Positions 53,681-63,282 of a DNA stretch of 63,330 nucleotides are shown piece after piece; position 1 is the first letter of the stretch; each line of letters begins with the position of its first letter. The position numbers were made by a program, and so were the translations under genes. The DNA comes from Thermodesulfobacteriota bacterium (GTDB lineage: Bacteria > Desulfobacterota > UBA8473), in the NCBI GenBank assembly GCA_040757775.1, contig JBFLWQ010000019.1:1-63330 (forward strand). Reading direction: 5' to 3'. The notes under the pieces were generated by a model, which was not told where the DNA came from, did not search any database, and saw only the letters and a program-made list of their open reading frames with translations.

Positions 53681-56660
53681 ATATTTCTTTTATTAGAGGG
53701 ATTAATGAATCGTCTTTTTCTAAGTCATAAAGATTTTTCAAAAGTTCATTCAGTTTAACCTTCAAAGCATTAAATTGTCTCTGGAGTTTGGTAAGCATTC
53801 GCTTGTCTTTCTGATTTTGGTCTATTTCCTCCTGTTTCAAAATCAGGTCTTTTTGAATTTTCACGATTTTGTCATGAAAAGCTTTATCAGTTTTATTACC
53901 GAAATCAATTCTTCGGATGGGCAAACGCTTCAAAACTTTTGTTCCTCTAGCGATATAACCGCCCCTGAAAACTTCTCCTAACAGGGCAGAATACCATTCG
54001 AGATACTTGGAATTAAGCAATGCCTGAATGTAATAGATGGAATAAGGGGAATCCCGTGGTAAAGCAACGACACAATATCCGGCTGTTCCTCCTGATGAAA
54101 TCAATGTACAGTGGAAGTCAATGGCATATTTATCACCAACAGAAAGTACCCCAACAATGATTTTTTCCGGTAATCCACATTTATCCAAACTTTGATGTCT
54201 GCCATACCTGTGCCATTCATTTTTGGTTTGAGGCTCAGGTTTTATATCCCTTTTCGGGTTATTAAGAATACTCTTGTGGTGTTGCAGGTATTTGTAGGTA
54301 GCAGGGAAATTATTTTTAATGTTCTTTAGTGAAATCAGGTCAATACCTGACTTGGTTTGCTCGTACGGATAAATCACCATTGCATTTGGTTTAAAAGGAC
54401 GATATGTGTTTAAGTTGTCCTCTCCTGATGAAGTTTGGAAATACTGTTTGGTTATGGCTTTTTCAATTTTCCATTCCACACCTTTTTTCTCGAAGTAGTA
54501 ATAGGTTTTATCTTCTTTTGTAGGTTGGAAAATGTAAATCGAATTGGCACTTGTCTGAATACCATTAAATATTCCTTCACGGCCTACAATATCTTCCAAT
54601 AAAACACTTTGGGTATTGATTTTATCAAATGCAGGTTTGAGTTCCGGTGGCACAAGTACCCATACTTCTTTATTCAGACTATCGGTTTTTATCGTCTGGT
54701 ATTCTATATCATCTTTTCCGCTAACTTTCCATTTCAATAGGTTCCTTATTTCAGTATATTGGAATGTTGAAAGTTTTTCCTTTCTGAGAATTAACAAACA
54801 AGTGTACGTCGTTTTGCTGTTGAATACCTGATTGGCTCCAAAGGAAATAATGGTGTGTACATAGCCTTTCTCCTGTAAAAACTCTCTCAACTTTAGACCT
54901 GCACCGACTTTGGCAAATTTGCTTGGGACAATGTAACCAAACCATCCTTTGTCTTTTAGCAATTCAATTGCCCTTTCGATAAAGATAAAATACTTATCAA
55001 ATTGCTTATGAGCAGAAATATATTTCTTCTTGTATATCGGAAGTTCAAGTGGTGTTATCTGCTTCATGTCTTCCGATTTCATGTATGGAGGGTTGCCAAC
55101 TATTATGTCATATTTTTCATTGCCAAAATCAAATGGATTTATCTCGGATGTGGCTTTTTTATCTTTAACATCTTGAGGGGCAATCAGTGTGTTTCCAAAA
55201 TGGATATTGCTGCTCAAATCAGGTAGAAGGGGATATTTTGTATTAACCGAGTTCTTGTCCTCTTCTTCAAGGAGTTTTAGCAACAGTCCGAATTTCGCAG
55301 CTTCTACGGCATTATAATCTTTGTCTGTTCCAAAAATACAATTCAGCAAAAGCTCACTTTTTAGTCTAAATGGTAGTTTGTAGGTATTTATATTGGTCTG
55401 AATAAGTTTGGAGTTGTCATGCACCAGATAGTAATCGACCAAAGTGTCGCTTAATAGTTGGAACAATTCCAGAAGGAAAGCACCAGAACCACAAGCAATA
55501 TCTGCCATTTTATAAGCAAGAATCTCTGTATCCGTCTTGCCTTCACAAAATGGCATGACCGTTTGATTCAGAATAGATTTGATTATATAGTTGGGTGTGG
55601 TGATTATGTCCCGATCAACATTCTCAGGTTTACGGACGAGTTCAATCTTTCTATTTTGTATTGTAAGTTTCTCCGAAAGGAAAATTTCGTAGATACTGCC
55701 CAATACGTCAGATGAAAATACCGCAAAAGAGTAAGGGCTTTCAGGATAATAGAGTTGCCTGATGATTGACCAGAATACAGAACTGATATTTCCAATGATT
55801 TTCTCGGAAAGAAACTGGTCAAATAAGCCAGAATTGTATTTTTTGTCTGCCTGATCAAATTTCTTTAACAGGGCTTTGAAGTCTTGTTTATCCGCAAATT
55901 GAAGCAAGGACTGATAAGTTTCTAAATCTCTGTCCTCACAAACACGCAGAAAAATAATCCGGTTAATGTAACTCTGAACATAATCGTTGAGCAACTGCTC
56001 TGAAATCTTGGGTTCGTGCTTGTATATTTCTGTACCAAGCTGTTTTCTCCATTCATTGATTTGATTCAGGAAAAGGTGGTCAATGCTGAAAAGGCTGAGT
56101 TTCTCTTCAATGTTTTTCCATCCTTCATCAAATTGTCCGGCATAAACGGATTCTCTGCCAAGCAAGGTTTTCAGTTCTTCAAACTTGTCCGAATATTCAG
56201 TGTAATGATATTTTTTAATTAAAGCTTTGTTGTGGCTATCGTCTTTCTCAACTTTAATGGAGCAGTCATAAATCAGTAAGTATTCAAAATTGGAAAGCAC
56301 TGATACTTTCAGTTTGGCGGTAAATCCGTATCGCCTTACTTGCTTGGCATTATCAACATTGGTTTCAATGGGAACGCTCGGTTTCTTTGCTTCAAGGAAA
56401 AATTTTCGTTCGGAGAAAAGCCTGAAAGTATAATCTGGTTTTTTGGAGTTTTCAGAAGCATTTGCTTTCAATGTTTCTTCAAGCAAAACTTCCCGTTCAT
56501 TGGTCGGTTTGCCTGCTTTGTTCTTGATATCCCAACCCAAAAGCTCAAACAGTGGGTCCAAGAAATCTGATCTCAATTGCGTCTCGTTATAGTTCGCTTT
56601 GAGATAATTATCTCTGTTGGAATGATATTTATTTAAAAGGTCGTGAATGGTCATTTTCAT
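53667..56660 (-). CDS. Type IIG-like restriction-modification enzyme
   Basis: 997 residues combining nuclease and methylase. The N-terminal PD-(D/E)xK-type site: LDPLFELLGWDI at 34-44, PDY 75-77, and EAKK 90-93. Then a helical connector, SAM motif ACGSGAF at 389-395, and GNPPY at 522-526. The C-terminal third contains a recognition domain (PELKPAFDKI ... GVEWKIEKAITKQYFQT; SSGGTAGYCVVALPRD) and a coiled coil. This is the Eco57I/MmeI-like single-chain architecture. The second methylase just downstream makes a two-gene locus. AT-rich codon use suggests transfer. Confidence 0.87.
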   Translation of the reverse strand: MKMTIHDLLNKYHSNRDNYLKANYNETQLRSDFLDPLFELLGWDIKNKAGKPTNEREVLLEETLKANASENSKKPDYTFRLFSERKFFLEAKKPSVPIETNVDNAKQVRRYGFTAKLKVSVLSNFEYLLIYDCSIKVEKDDSHNKALIKKYHYTEYSDKFEELKTLLGRESVYAGQFDEGWKNIEEKLSLFSIDHLFLNQINEWRKQLGTEIYKHEPKISEQLLNDYVQSYINRIIFLRVCEDRDLETYQSLLQFADKQDFKALLKKFDQADKKYNSGLFDQFLSEKIIGNISSVFWSIIRQLYYPESPYSFAVFSSDVLGSIYEIFLSEKLTIQNRKIELVRKPENVDRDIITTPNYIIKSILNQTVMPFCEGKTDTEILAYKMADIACGSGAFLLELFQLLSDTLVDYYLVHDNSKLIQTNINTYKLPFRLKSELLLNCIFGTDKDYNAVEAAKFGLLLKLLEEEDKNSVNTKYPLLPDLSSNIHFGNTLIAPQDVKDKKATSEINPFDFGNEKYDIIVGNPPYMKSEDMKQITPLELPIYKKKYISAHKQFDKYFIFIERAIELLKDKGWFGYIVPSKFAKVGAGLKLREFLQEKGYVHTIISFGANQVFNSKTTYTCLLILRKEKLSTFQYTEIRNLLKWKVSGKDDIEYQTIKTDSLNKEVWVLVPPELKPAFDKINTQSVLLEDIVGREGIFNGIQTSANSIYIFQPTKEDKTYYYFEKKGVEWKIEKAITKQYFQTSSGEDNLNTYRPFKPNAMVIYPYEQTKSGIDLISLKNIKNNFPATYKYLQHHKSILNNPKRDIKPEPQTKNEWHRYGRHQSLDKCGLPEKIIVGVLSVGDKYAIDFHCTLISSGGTAGYCVVALPRDSPYSIYYIQALLNSKYLEWYSALLGEVFRGGYIARGTKVLKRLPIRRIDFGNKTDKAFHDKIVKIQKDLILKQEEIDQNQKDKRMLTKLQRQFNALKVKLNELLKNLYDLEKDDSLIPLIKEIYEAN

Positions 56661-56736
56661 AAACTAATTTTCTTTGTTTTATAGGACTAACGCGTTTCTC
56701 ACCTGTCAGGTGCAGAAAAATGTTGGGCTCAATTTA

Positions 56737-57336
56737 TTACTCCAATAGCCCTTCTCTCTCAAGAACCAACCTAACATCCTCAAATGTTGCACTGATGTTG
56801 TCCTTGGGGAATCTTATCTGGCCAAGACCGTGAATGTTCGCGAACTCTTCACAACCTTCTTCAAGAAGTACGATTGCTTTTTCGAAACCGAGGCGCCCTT
56901 GAAACAATCCAACCTCGTGGATTACGTTCATACGCGCCTGCACTTTACCATCTGCTTGTTCATCCTCTGCAGTCATAACAAGGAAGGCAATAGCGGCATC
57001 ATCAAGCATTCTGGACAACCGCACTATATTGCTAACACCAGCAACGGGAACCCTATTGAACTCATCCCAAGGAAGGTGAAGTCTGTCTTGGACGAAGTCT
57101 TTTAGGTCTTTCCAGGCACGGGAGCGTCCATGACCAATGAATACATTGGTACCAATTCTCTCCTCACGTTTGCTTTTTCGACTAAGATTCTGGAGGTGGG
57201 AAGCTGCTCGTCTTGCCAATTTGCTTAGGCTCTCACATTCGCTGAATGGACTTCGAATAGCACTAATCTGCGCAATGACAGAAATGTGAGGAGGAGTCTG
57301 GACTCCCGCCTGTATCGCATTCATATCCCGTGACAT
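56737..57336 (-). CDS. TIR-like nucleotide-binding effector
   Basis: 199 residues. NVFIGHGRSRAWKDLKDFVQDRLHLPWDEFN (64-94), LDDAAIAFLVMTAEDE (111-126), ARMNVIHEVGLFQGRLGFEKAIVLLEEG (134-161) match the predicted nucleotide-binding TIR-like family (PF10137), which includes CBASS/Pycsar effectors that degrade NAD. Glu141 in NVIHEVGLF is in the place of the catalytic Glu. The first 60 residues are helical and specific to this protein. AGGGG precedes the ATG, and the upstream gene ends 9 bp before. No cyclase gene is present, so activation must come by another route, probably the partner. Confidence 0.82.
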   Translation of the reverse strand: MSRDMNAIQAGVQTPPHISVIAQISAIRSPFSECESLSKLARRAASHLQNLSRKSKREERIGTNVFIGHGRSRAWKDLKDFVQDRLHLPWDEFNRVPVAGVSNIVRLSRMLDDAAIAFLVMTAEDEQADGKVQARMNVIHEVGLFQGRLGFEKAIVLLEEGCEEFANIHGLGQIRFPKDNISATFEDVRLVLEREGLLE

Positions 57337-57345
57337 CTGTTGCCC

Positions 57346-57849
57346 CTAAGGTGCAAAGTACTTTACAAAATCGGACGCTCCAAAAACCTTCTTGTTCTTT
57401 ATTTTAGCGAACAGATCGTTTAAAAATGAGTCATTTTGTCTGTCCTGAACCTCACCGGCAAGGATAGACAGAATACTTGCCTTGGATTCCTCGAAGACTT
57501 CGGTAGCCTCCTTCACTTGCGAGTTGTAGACAGTAGGATCAATATTACCTGCTTGTTCATAAATAACATTAATGACCGAATCAAAATCATATTCCTGCCA
57601 TTCCCCGCGGGTTTCACGTATGGCGAATCTATCCATCATTCCCCATTCTTTGCTGAATCGAGCACCTGGGGGAACAGGTTTAAAATCCTTGTAATAGACT
57701 CTAGAGTGATAGCCTAGCCACGACCCAGACCATGATTTACCAACTTCCTCTGAAACAGTCATTAGCTTATCGAGGCCATCGGTATTTAGCTTAGTAGACT
57801 CCTCTACCAAAGACTCTACTAGTTTGAATAATTCATCTATATTACTCAT
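57346..57849 (-). CDS. Partner protein of TIR-like effector, unknown
   Basis: 167 residues from the ATG at 57849 (AGAGGAA just upstream); an upstream in-frame ATG (57942) is less well supported. Conserved-looking core: GKSWSGSWLGYHSRVYYKDFKPVPPGARFSKEWGM and RGEWQEYDFDSVINVIYEQAG. No known family recalled. Being the first gene of a two-gene unit with a TIR-like effector, it is probably a sensor or regulator. The DNA between 57850 and 58104 has no gene I recognise. Confidence 0.6.
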   Translation of the reverse strand: MSNIDELFKLVESLVEESTKLNTDGLDKLMTVSEEVGKSWSGSWLGYHSRVYYKDFKPVPPGARFSKEWGMMDRFAIRETRGEWQEYDFDSVINVIYEQAGNIDPTVYNSQVKEATEVFEESKASILSILAGEVQDRQNDSFLNDLFAKIKNKKVFGASDFVKYFAP

Positions 57850-58104
57850 TGGTTCCTCTGCCCAACAATATATTGAACAGTTTCCTGATATTGACAGTAA
57901 ACTTTGAGTCCGCCAATATTCAAATATAAATTTCGATGACATATCTATATGATATTATAACACTTTTTAAGTCGTTCAATACCAAATTTATATTTTTAGG
58001 CGGTTAACTGCTCAATACCGATGCTACTTGTTCCGGCTCTAGTTCTGACCGGGGTTGAAGTTTTTAACCGACGCACTTCTAAAAGGAAGAAGAAAGGCAA
58101 TAGT

Positions 58105-61100
58105 TTAGTTCATTCTCACTGAAACCAGTTTGGATACCCCGGGGGTTTCCATGGTCACACCTATAAGGGTATCAACTATCTCCATGGTTCGTTTGTTATG
58201 GGTCACAAGGATAAATTGGGAGTTTTTAGACGTCTCTAAAAGCAGTTCATTGAATCTGTTTATATTGACATCGTCAAGGGCGGCATCCACTTCATCCAAA
58301 AGGCAAAAAGGGCTGGGTTTTATGGTAAACATCGAAAAGATTAATGCGATAGTTGCCAATGCCTTTTCTCCACCTGAGAGGAGATTAATATTCTGGAGCT
58401 TCTTCCCAGGAGGCTGAGCGATTATTTCTATCCCAGTTTCCAGCAGATTATCTTCATCAGTTAATACGAGTTCTCCCATACCACCCCCAAAGAGACGCGG
58501 GAATATCTCCTTGAACTTTCTGTTGACAGCCAGAAAAGTCTCATTAAACCTCTTTCTTGTTACCCGATTGATTTTGCTTATAGCCTTCTGAAGAGATTCC
58601 AAAGACTGGTTCAGGTCATTCTGTTGACCTGTCAAGAACTCGTATCTCTCTTTCAAATCTTCGTATTCACTGATGGACAGGAGGTTTACCTCACCCATAT
58701 TTTCCAGAGATTCTTTCAGATATGCAAGCCTTTCTTTTAGTTCTTCTCCAGAGAACCCATTGGCAGGAGGGCTGGCCATAGACTCTAACTTAATACGGTA
58801 TTTTTCCTCTACCCTGCCTTTCAGGTGTGAGATATTGAGCCCTATCTCAGTTATTTTAAGATTTAAATCACTTAATCTTCTATAGAGGTCTTCTTGCTCC
58901 TTCAGGCAGGTTTTATGGGTATTCTCTTTTCTTCTTAAATCCTCGGCGTCTTCTTCCGTTTCAGCCTTTCTTATACTTAAAGATTCATGGAGATCTTTAT
59001 GGATTTTAAACAATTCTTCAAGCCTGTTTTGAGAATCTTCTATCATTTTAGAAATCCTAAGACACTCCTTTTCGCTTTCTTCACTTTCCCTTCTTTTCTC
59101 TTCAATGCCTTTTATCAATTCTTCTCTAGCACTCTTTAAGCGGTTTATATTAGAAGATGTGCCTTTCAGTTTTTCTTTTACAGAGCTTATTGTAATCTTT
59201 GAATTGGTAAGCCCGGCACTTAGCCTATCTATTTTTTCTTTTATCTTCTTCTCTTCCCCTTGCAGGCTGCCTGACAGCTTTTCTTTTTCGTCTTTCAAGT
59301 TGTTTAGACTCTGTAATTTCTCTCCTCTTGCTGACAGATCCACCTTCGTTTTTTCCTTCTCTACATGTAATTGATCTCTTTCAAAATTTAATATTTCTAC
59401 CTTTTCCTTAAAACGGCTTAAATCTGAATGAATTTGGTTATGCTCGTTTTCAATAGTAATAGTCTTAACATTCCCGGCATACAACTCATGGTTCAATTCT
59501 TCTATACGCTTTTGTATTAAGGATGTCTCCTCAACAATCTGTTTATATCCCTTCTCAACTCTACTATACTCTTCTCTTATAGTTTCTGTTATCTCCTCCA
59601 ATTCTCTAATCTCTCTCTTCTTCTGTAACACTCCACTTGAAACAGCAGACTTACTCCCGCCGGTCAGAACCCCACAGGAGTCTATTACCTCCCCATCCAG
59701 GGTAACCAAAGTGCCTGTGTAGCCATTATTTTCCCATAATTTCATAGCCCTATCAAAATCCTCGACTACCAGAACATTTGCCAACAGGTAATTGGCAATA
59801 TTATAAAAACCTTCTCTTGCTTTAACTACACTTAGCAAAGGGGTATAATCAGTCTCCGCAGAATAAACAGCCGGTGAAGATTCTTTATTCTCTCTGAGTT
59901 TAAGAGGAATAAAACTGCTTCTGCCAGCAGCCTGTTCCTTCAAATATTCAATAGCCTCCACACCTTCATTTTGACTTTTGACAATAATATACTGAAGCTT
60001 TTCTCCCAGAATTGATTCCAGGGCTGTCTCGTATTTTGGCGCAGTTTCAATTATGTCGGCTACCACTCCATATATCCCATTTTTCTTTGAATTATTATCG
60101 CCATTTTTAAGCATTATTGAACGAACCCCTTCCTGGTATCCTTCAAGGTTCTTCTGGAACTCTTCTAAAGAGTTCAATCGGGCAGTTTTTCTGCTCAGTT
60201 TCTCTTTGAGATCATTCAGGGTTTTTCCTTTCTCTTCCACCGCTAGCTTAAGATTATCTACCTCTTCAAGCCTCTTTTGCTTCTCTTTCTCTAATACCCC
60301 TTTCAACCTGTTTAACTCATCCAACCCTTTCTTTAACTCAGACGCCCTGCCTTCTAATTCTTTAATCTTTTCTGTGGTGTCCTTCAGTTCTTTCTTACTC
60401 TTCTCCCCCCTCCGAAGGAAGTCTGTCTGCTGATCTGTTAAATTAGTTATAGAATTTCTTACTTGGGTTATATCAGTCAGGATATCAATAAGATCAGCTT
60501 TCTCTGATTCAATCCTTTCTAATGCGGTTTTATAATGATCTTTCAGCCTGTTGAATTGGCTTTCTTTCTCTGCCAGATTAAATTCTTCAGTGACCAGGAC
60601 ATCTTGCAAACCCTTTTCATCATTCTCTAATTCCTGAATCTCTTTTTCTGTACCTTCCAGTTGGAACTTAAACTTTTTAGCGTCTTCTCCTAAGCGGGAG
60701 TGATGTTTTGCAAGGGTCTCCAACTCCTTACCGCCGTATTCTATAATGTTCTCATCCTTCTGGATAGAGCTATTTACACCATGAAGTCTCTCTTGAATAG
60801 CAATTAACTCCTTTTCTTTTTCCAACAATCTAATCTTAGTTTCTTCAATTTGATTCTCACCACTTTGTATCTTTGCGGAAATTTCAGCATCCTTAGCCCT
60901 TAATTCCTCCAATAAGTCCTCTTTCTCCCTCTTGTCTTTTAATATCTCTCTGTAATCTCCTAAAGCCAGGGTTAGTTCGACCTTTTTTATCTCTTCTTTA
61001 ATAGAGTTATACTTTTCCGCCTTTTTGGCCTGTCGTTTCAGTGAATTAATCTGCCTTTTGATTTCTCCAATGATATCAGACAACCTTATCAGGTTCTGTT

Positions 61101-61662
61101 TTGTAGACTCAACCTTACTCAATGCTTCTTTTTTTCTATTTTTATATTTTGTAACACCGGCTGCTTCTTCAATCAGGAATCTTCTGTCCTGGGGCTTAGA
61201 ATTCAAAATCATCTCAACCTTTCCCTGCTCTACCATAGAATAAGTCTTAGTACCCAGCCCAGTGTCCATAAAAAGCTCTGCGATGTCCTTGAGACGACAG
61301 GGAACCTTATTAATATAGTATTCGCTTTCTCCTGACCGAAAGAGACGTCTAGTTACCTGAATCTCGCTGAAGTCATGATATTCAGGTGGGGCTATGCCGT
61401 CATCGTTTGAGAAGATCAACGAAACTTCTGCAACTCCTGTTGATTTTATCCCCTCACTTCCGTTGAAGATGACATCTTCCATTAAAGCTCCCCTGAGCTG
61501 TTTGGCACTGAGTTCTCCCATAGCCCACCGTATGGCGTCTATAACATTGCTCTTCCCACAACCATTTGGTCCAACTACAGCTGTAATACCGGGTTGGAAG
61601 GAAAGGGTTGTTTTTTCAGCAAAGGATTTAAATCCCAAAACCTCCACTTCTCTTATCTTCAT
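58105..61662 (-). CDS. smc: Chromosome segregation protein SMC
   Basis: 1185-residue ATPase of the bacterial condensin. Start ATG 61662 gives MKIREVEVLGFKSFAEKT. Walker A is VVGPNGCGKSNVIDAIRW near residues 28-45. Long coiled coils at about 165-500 and 650-1010 flank a hinge (YGVVADIIETAPKYETALESILGEKLQYIIVKS and TLDGEVIDSCGVLTGGSK). The C-terminal signature LLSGGEKALATIALIFSMFTIKPSPFCLLDEVDAALDD completes the head. ScpA and ScpB partners are encoded at 20.6-21.9 kb, so the complex is split across two loci. Confidence 0.97.
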   Translation of the reverse strand: MKIREVEVLGFKSFAEKTTLSFQPGITAVVGPNGCGKSNVIDAIRWAMGELSAKQLRGALMEDVIFNGSEGIKSTGVAEVSLIFSNDDGIAPPEYHDFSEIQVTRRLFRSGESEYYINKVPCRLKDIAELFMDTGLGTKTYSMVEQGKVEMILNSKPQDRRFLIEEAAGVTKYKNRKKEALSKVESTKQNLIRLSDIIGEIKRQINSLKRQAKKAEKYNSIKEEIKKVELTLALGDYREILKDKREKEDLLEELRAKDAEISAKIQSGENQIEETKIRLLEKEKELIAIQERLHGVNSSIQKDENIIEYGGKELETLAKHHSRLGEDAKKFKFQLEGTEKEIQELENDEKGLQDVLVTEEFNLAEKESQFNRLKDHYKTALERIESEKADLIDILTDITQVRNSITNLTDQQTDFLRRGEKSKKELKDTTEKIKELEGRASELKKGLDELNRLKGVLEKEKQKRLEEVDNLKLAVEEKGKTLNDLKEKLSRKTARLNSLEEFQKNLEGYQEGVRSIMLKNGDNNSKKNGIYGVVADIIETAPKYETALESILGEKLQYIIVKSQNEGVEAIEYLKEQAAGRSSFIPLKLRENKESSPAVYSAETDYTPLLSVVKAREGFYNIANYLLANVLVVEDFDRAMKLWENNGYTGTLVTLDGEVIDSCGVLTGGSKSAVSSGVLQKKREIRELEEITETIREEYSRVEKGYKQIVEETSLIQKRIEELNHELYAGNVKTITIENEHNQIHSDLSRFKEKVEILNFERDQLHVEKEKTKVDLSARGEKLQSLNNLKDEKEKLSGSLQGEEKKIKEKIDRLSAGLTNSKITISSVKEKLKGTSSNINRLKSAREELIKGIEEKRRESEESEKECLRISKMIEDSQNRLEELFKIHKDLHESLSIRKAETEEDAEDLRRKENTHKTCLKEQEDLYRRLSDLNLKITEIGLNISHLKGRVEEKYRIKLESMASPPANGFSGEELKERLAYLKESLENMGEVNLLSISEYEDLKERYEFLTGQQNDLNQSLESLQKAISKINRVTRKRFNETFLAVNRKFKEIFPRLFGGGMGELVLTDEDNLLETGIEIIAQPPGKKLQNINLLSGGEKALATIALIFSMFTIKPSPFCLLDEVDAALDDVNINRFNELLLETSKNSQFILVTHNKRTMEIVDTLIGVTMETPGVSKLVSVRMN

Positions 61663-61868
61663 ACCCAAAAGCCCTTCTTTTTCAGGTAATCCATCAACTC
61701 TTGTTCCAACCTCAGGATTAAATTAGATACATCCAGTTGATTACTAACATCTGAATTTACCTACAAAAATTTTCGTTAATATAGCATCGATTTTACTCAT
61801 TGTAAAGAAAAAAATACAACAAAATGTATATGGCTATATTTATACCACAACATATAGTGCTAAAAATA

Positions 61869-61902
61869 AAAAGCGGACTATTGAACTCAATAGTCCGCTT
61901 TT
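61869..61902. terminator. Strong bidirectional terminator
   Basis: 16-bp perfect stem (61869-61884 with 61887-61902). On the minus strand it is followed by TTTTTATTTTT, ending the CBS-ACT gene transcript; on the plus strand by TTACTTTTT. The remainder of 61663-61969 is AT-rich without a gene. Confidence 0.85.
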
Positions 61903-61969
61903 ACTTTTTACCCTGTCAGAAATGATATCTCTAACAGAGCTTATCTGAACTTCTTTGATAAATAACAGG

Positions 61970-62611
61970 CTATCTTTTCCTCAAGGTTACAGTATAACCC
62001 TTACCCTTCAACTCATCAATGACTTTGGTAACATCTTCGCCATCTACGTGAATAACAACATCATTCTTACTCTTTTCGGACAGGGCTATGACGTGAAGTG
62101 TCACGATTTTTAACCCATGTTTGTTCACACAAGAAATCACTTCCTCAAGAGCCTTACCTTCTCCGCCGTCGGTAACCTCAAACCGAGTGCCTTTTTCGCC
62201 TATACCCAGTACTTTGTTAACAATCTTGTAAAAGAAGTCATTGGTAGTAAGTATTCCCACTACCCTACTATCTTCAAGCACTATCAAGGCGCCTACCTTG
62301 TTCTCCTGAGACAGAGATATTGCCTCCTCAACGGTCATCTCAGGTTTCACCGTGATTAAATGCCTTTCCATAATCTCTTTTACGGTCGTCTTTTCAAGAA
62401 GATAACCAATTTCCCAAACGGTAAGGGATGTTGCCTTGGAAGGCGAAACACTCTCCAATCTGTGTTCGGTAACCAGTCCTACCAGCTTTCCCTTGTCTAC
62501 CACGGGTAATCTGCGAAACCTGTGGGCTTGCATTATCCTCTTTGCATCCGCAATAGAGGTAGTGCTGGGAACAGTAACAACATTCGTTGTCATAATGTCT
62601 TTTACATACAT
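61970..62611 (-). CDS. CBS-domain pair with ACT domain
   Basis: 213 residues. Two CBS domains: IMTTNVVTVPSTTSIADAKRIMQAHRFRRLPVVDKGKLVGLVTEHRL and IMERHLITVKPEMTVEEAISLSQENKVGALIVLEDSRVVGILTTNDFF. An ACT-like C-terminus follows (about 142-205, ALEEVISCVNKHGLKIVTLHVIALSEKSKNDVVIHVDG). This AcuB-like arrangement binds adenine nucleotides and possibly amino acids, suggesting an energy- or amino-acid-responsive regulator; the target is unknown. AAAGGAGG precedes the ATG. Confidence 0.88.
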   Translation of the reverse strand: MYVKDIMTTNVVTVPSTTSIADAKRIMQAHRFRRLPVVDKGKLVGLVTEHRLESVSPSKATSLTVWEIGYLLEKTTVKEIMERHLITVKPEMTVEEAISLSQENKVGALIVLEDSRVVGILTTNDFFYKIVNKVLGIGEKGTRFEVTDGGEGKALEEVISCVNKHGLKIVTLHVIALSEKSKNDVVIHVDGEDVTKVIDELKGKGYTVTLRKR

Positions 62612-62658
62612 AGTTTTCTTTTCCTCCTTTCATATTTGTTTTTTTAAGAAATGGCTAA

Positions 62659-63120
62659 TTAACTGTAATAGCGATAGATGGCCTCGGCAATACAGCAGGG
62701 CTTTTCCTGACCTTCTACCTCAAAGGTCATCCTGATTACAATCTGAATTCCTCCCTTTATATCTTCAATTTCAGCCACCTCGGCTTTCATCCGCAACTTG
62801 CCTCCAACAGGCACAGGGGCAGGAAAACGCACCTTATTCAACCCATAATTGACCCCCATCCGCTTCTTTTTTATCTCCATAATCTGCTGAAGGAAATAAG
62901 GTGCCAAACTCATCGTTAGATACCCGTGGGCAATTGCTCCCCCATAGGGTGATTCTTTCTTAGCCCGTTCCGGGTCTACATGAATCCACTGATGGTCTCC
63001 AGTCGCCTCGGCAAATGTATTAACCCTTTCCTGCGTTACCTTAATCCAGTCAGTTACACCAATCTCCTGCCCAACCATTGTTTTCAGCTCTTCCAGGTCC
63101 TCAATGATACGCTTAGCCAT
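62659..63120 (-). CDS. MaoC-like (R)-hydratase/dehydratase
   Basis: 153 residues from ATG 63120, with AAGGAGG upstream; a more distal start is possible but lacks a site. The hotdog fold shows VTQERVNTFAEATGDHQWIHVDPERAKKESPYGGAIAHGYLTMSL, with the catalytic Asp/His of (R)-specific enoyl-CoA hydratases (GDHQWIH). Length and motifs match NodN/MaoC proteins acting on CoA thioesters. Lies upstream of the CBS gene on the minus strand. Confidence 0.9.
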   Translation of the reverse strand: MAKRIIEDLEELKTMVGQEIGVTDWIKVTQERVNTFAEATGDHQWIHVDPERAKKESPYGGAIAHGYLTMSLAPYFLQQIMEIKKKRMGVNYGLNKVRFPAPVPVGGKLRMKAEVAEIEDIKGGIQIVIRMTFEVEGQEKPCCIAEAIYRYYS

Positions 63121-63282
63121 AGAATACCTCCTTAAAAAATCATTGGAAAAATACGAGGACATTTTCTCTATTATTTGTAAAATTGTCAACTATTAATTTT
63201 CGTTTGTCAGAAACAAATAAACTGTCCTGTATTGTAGCACATAATCTGTCCGGTTTACAATGGTCACCAGTGGAGGTGACGT

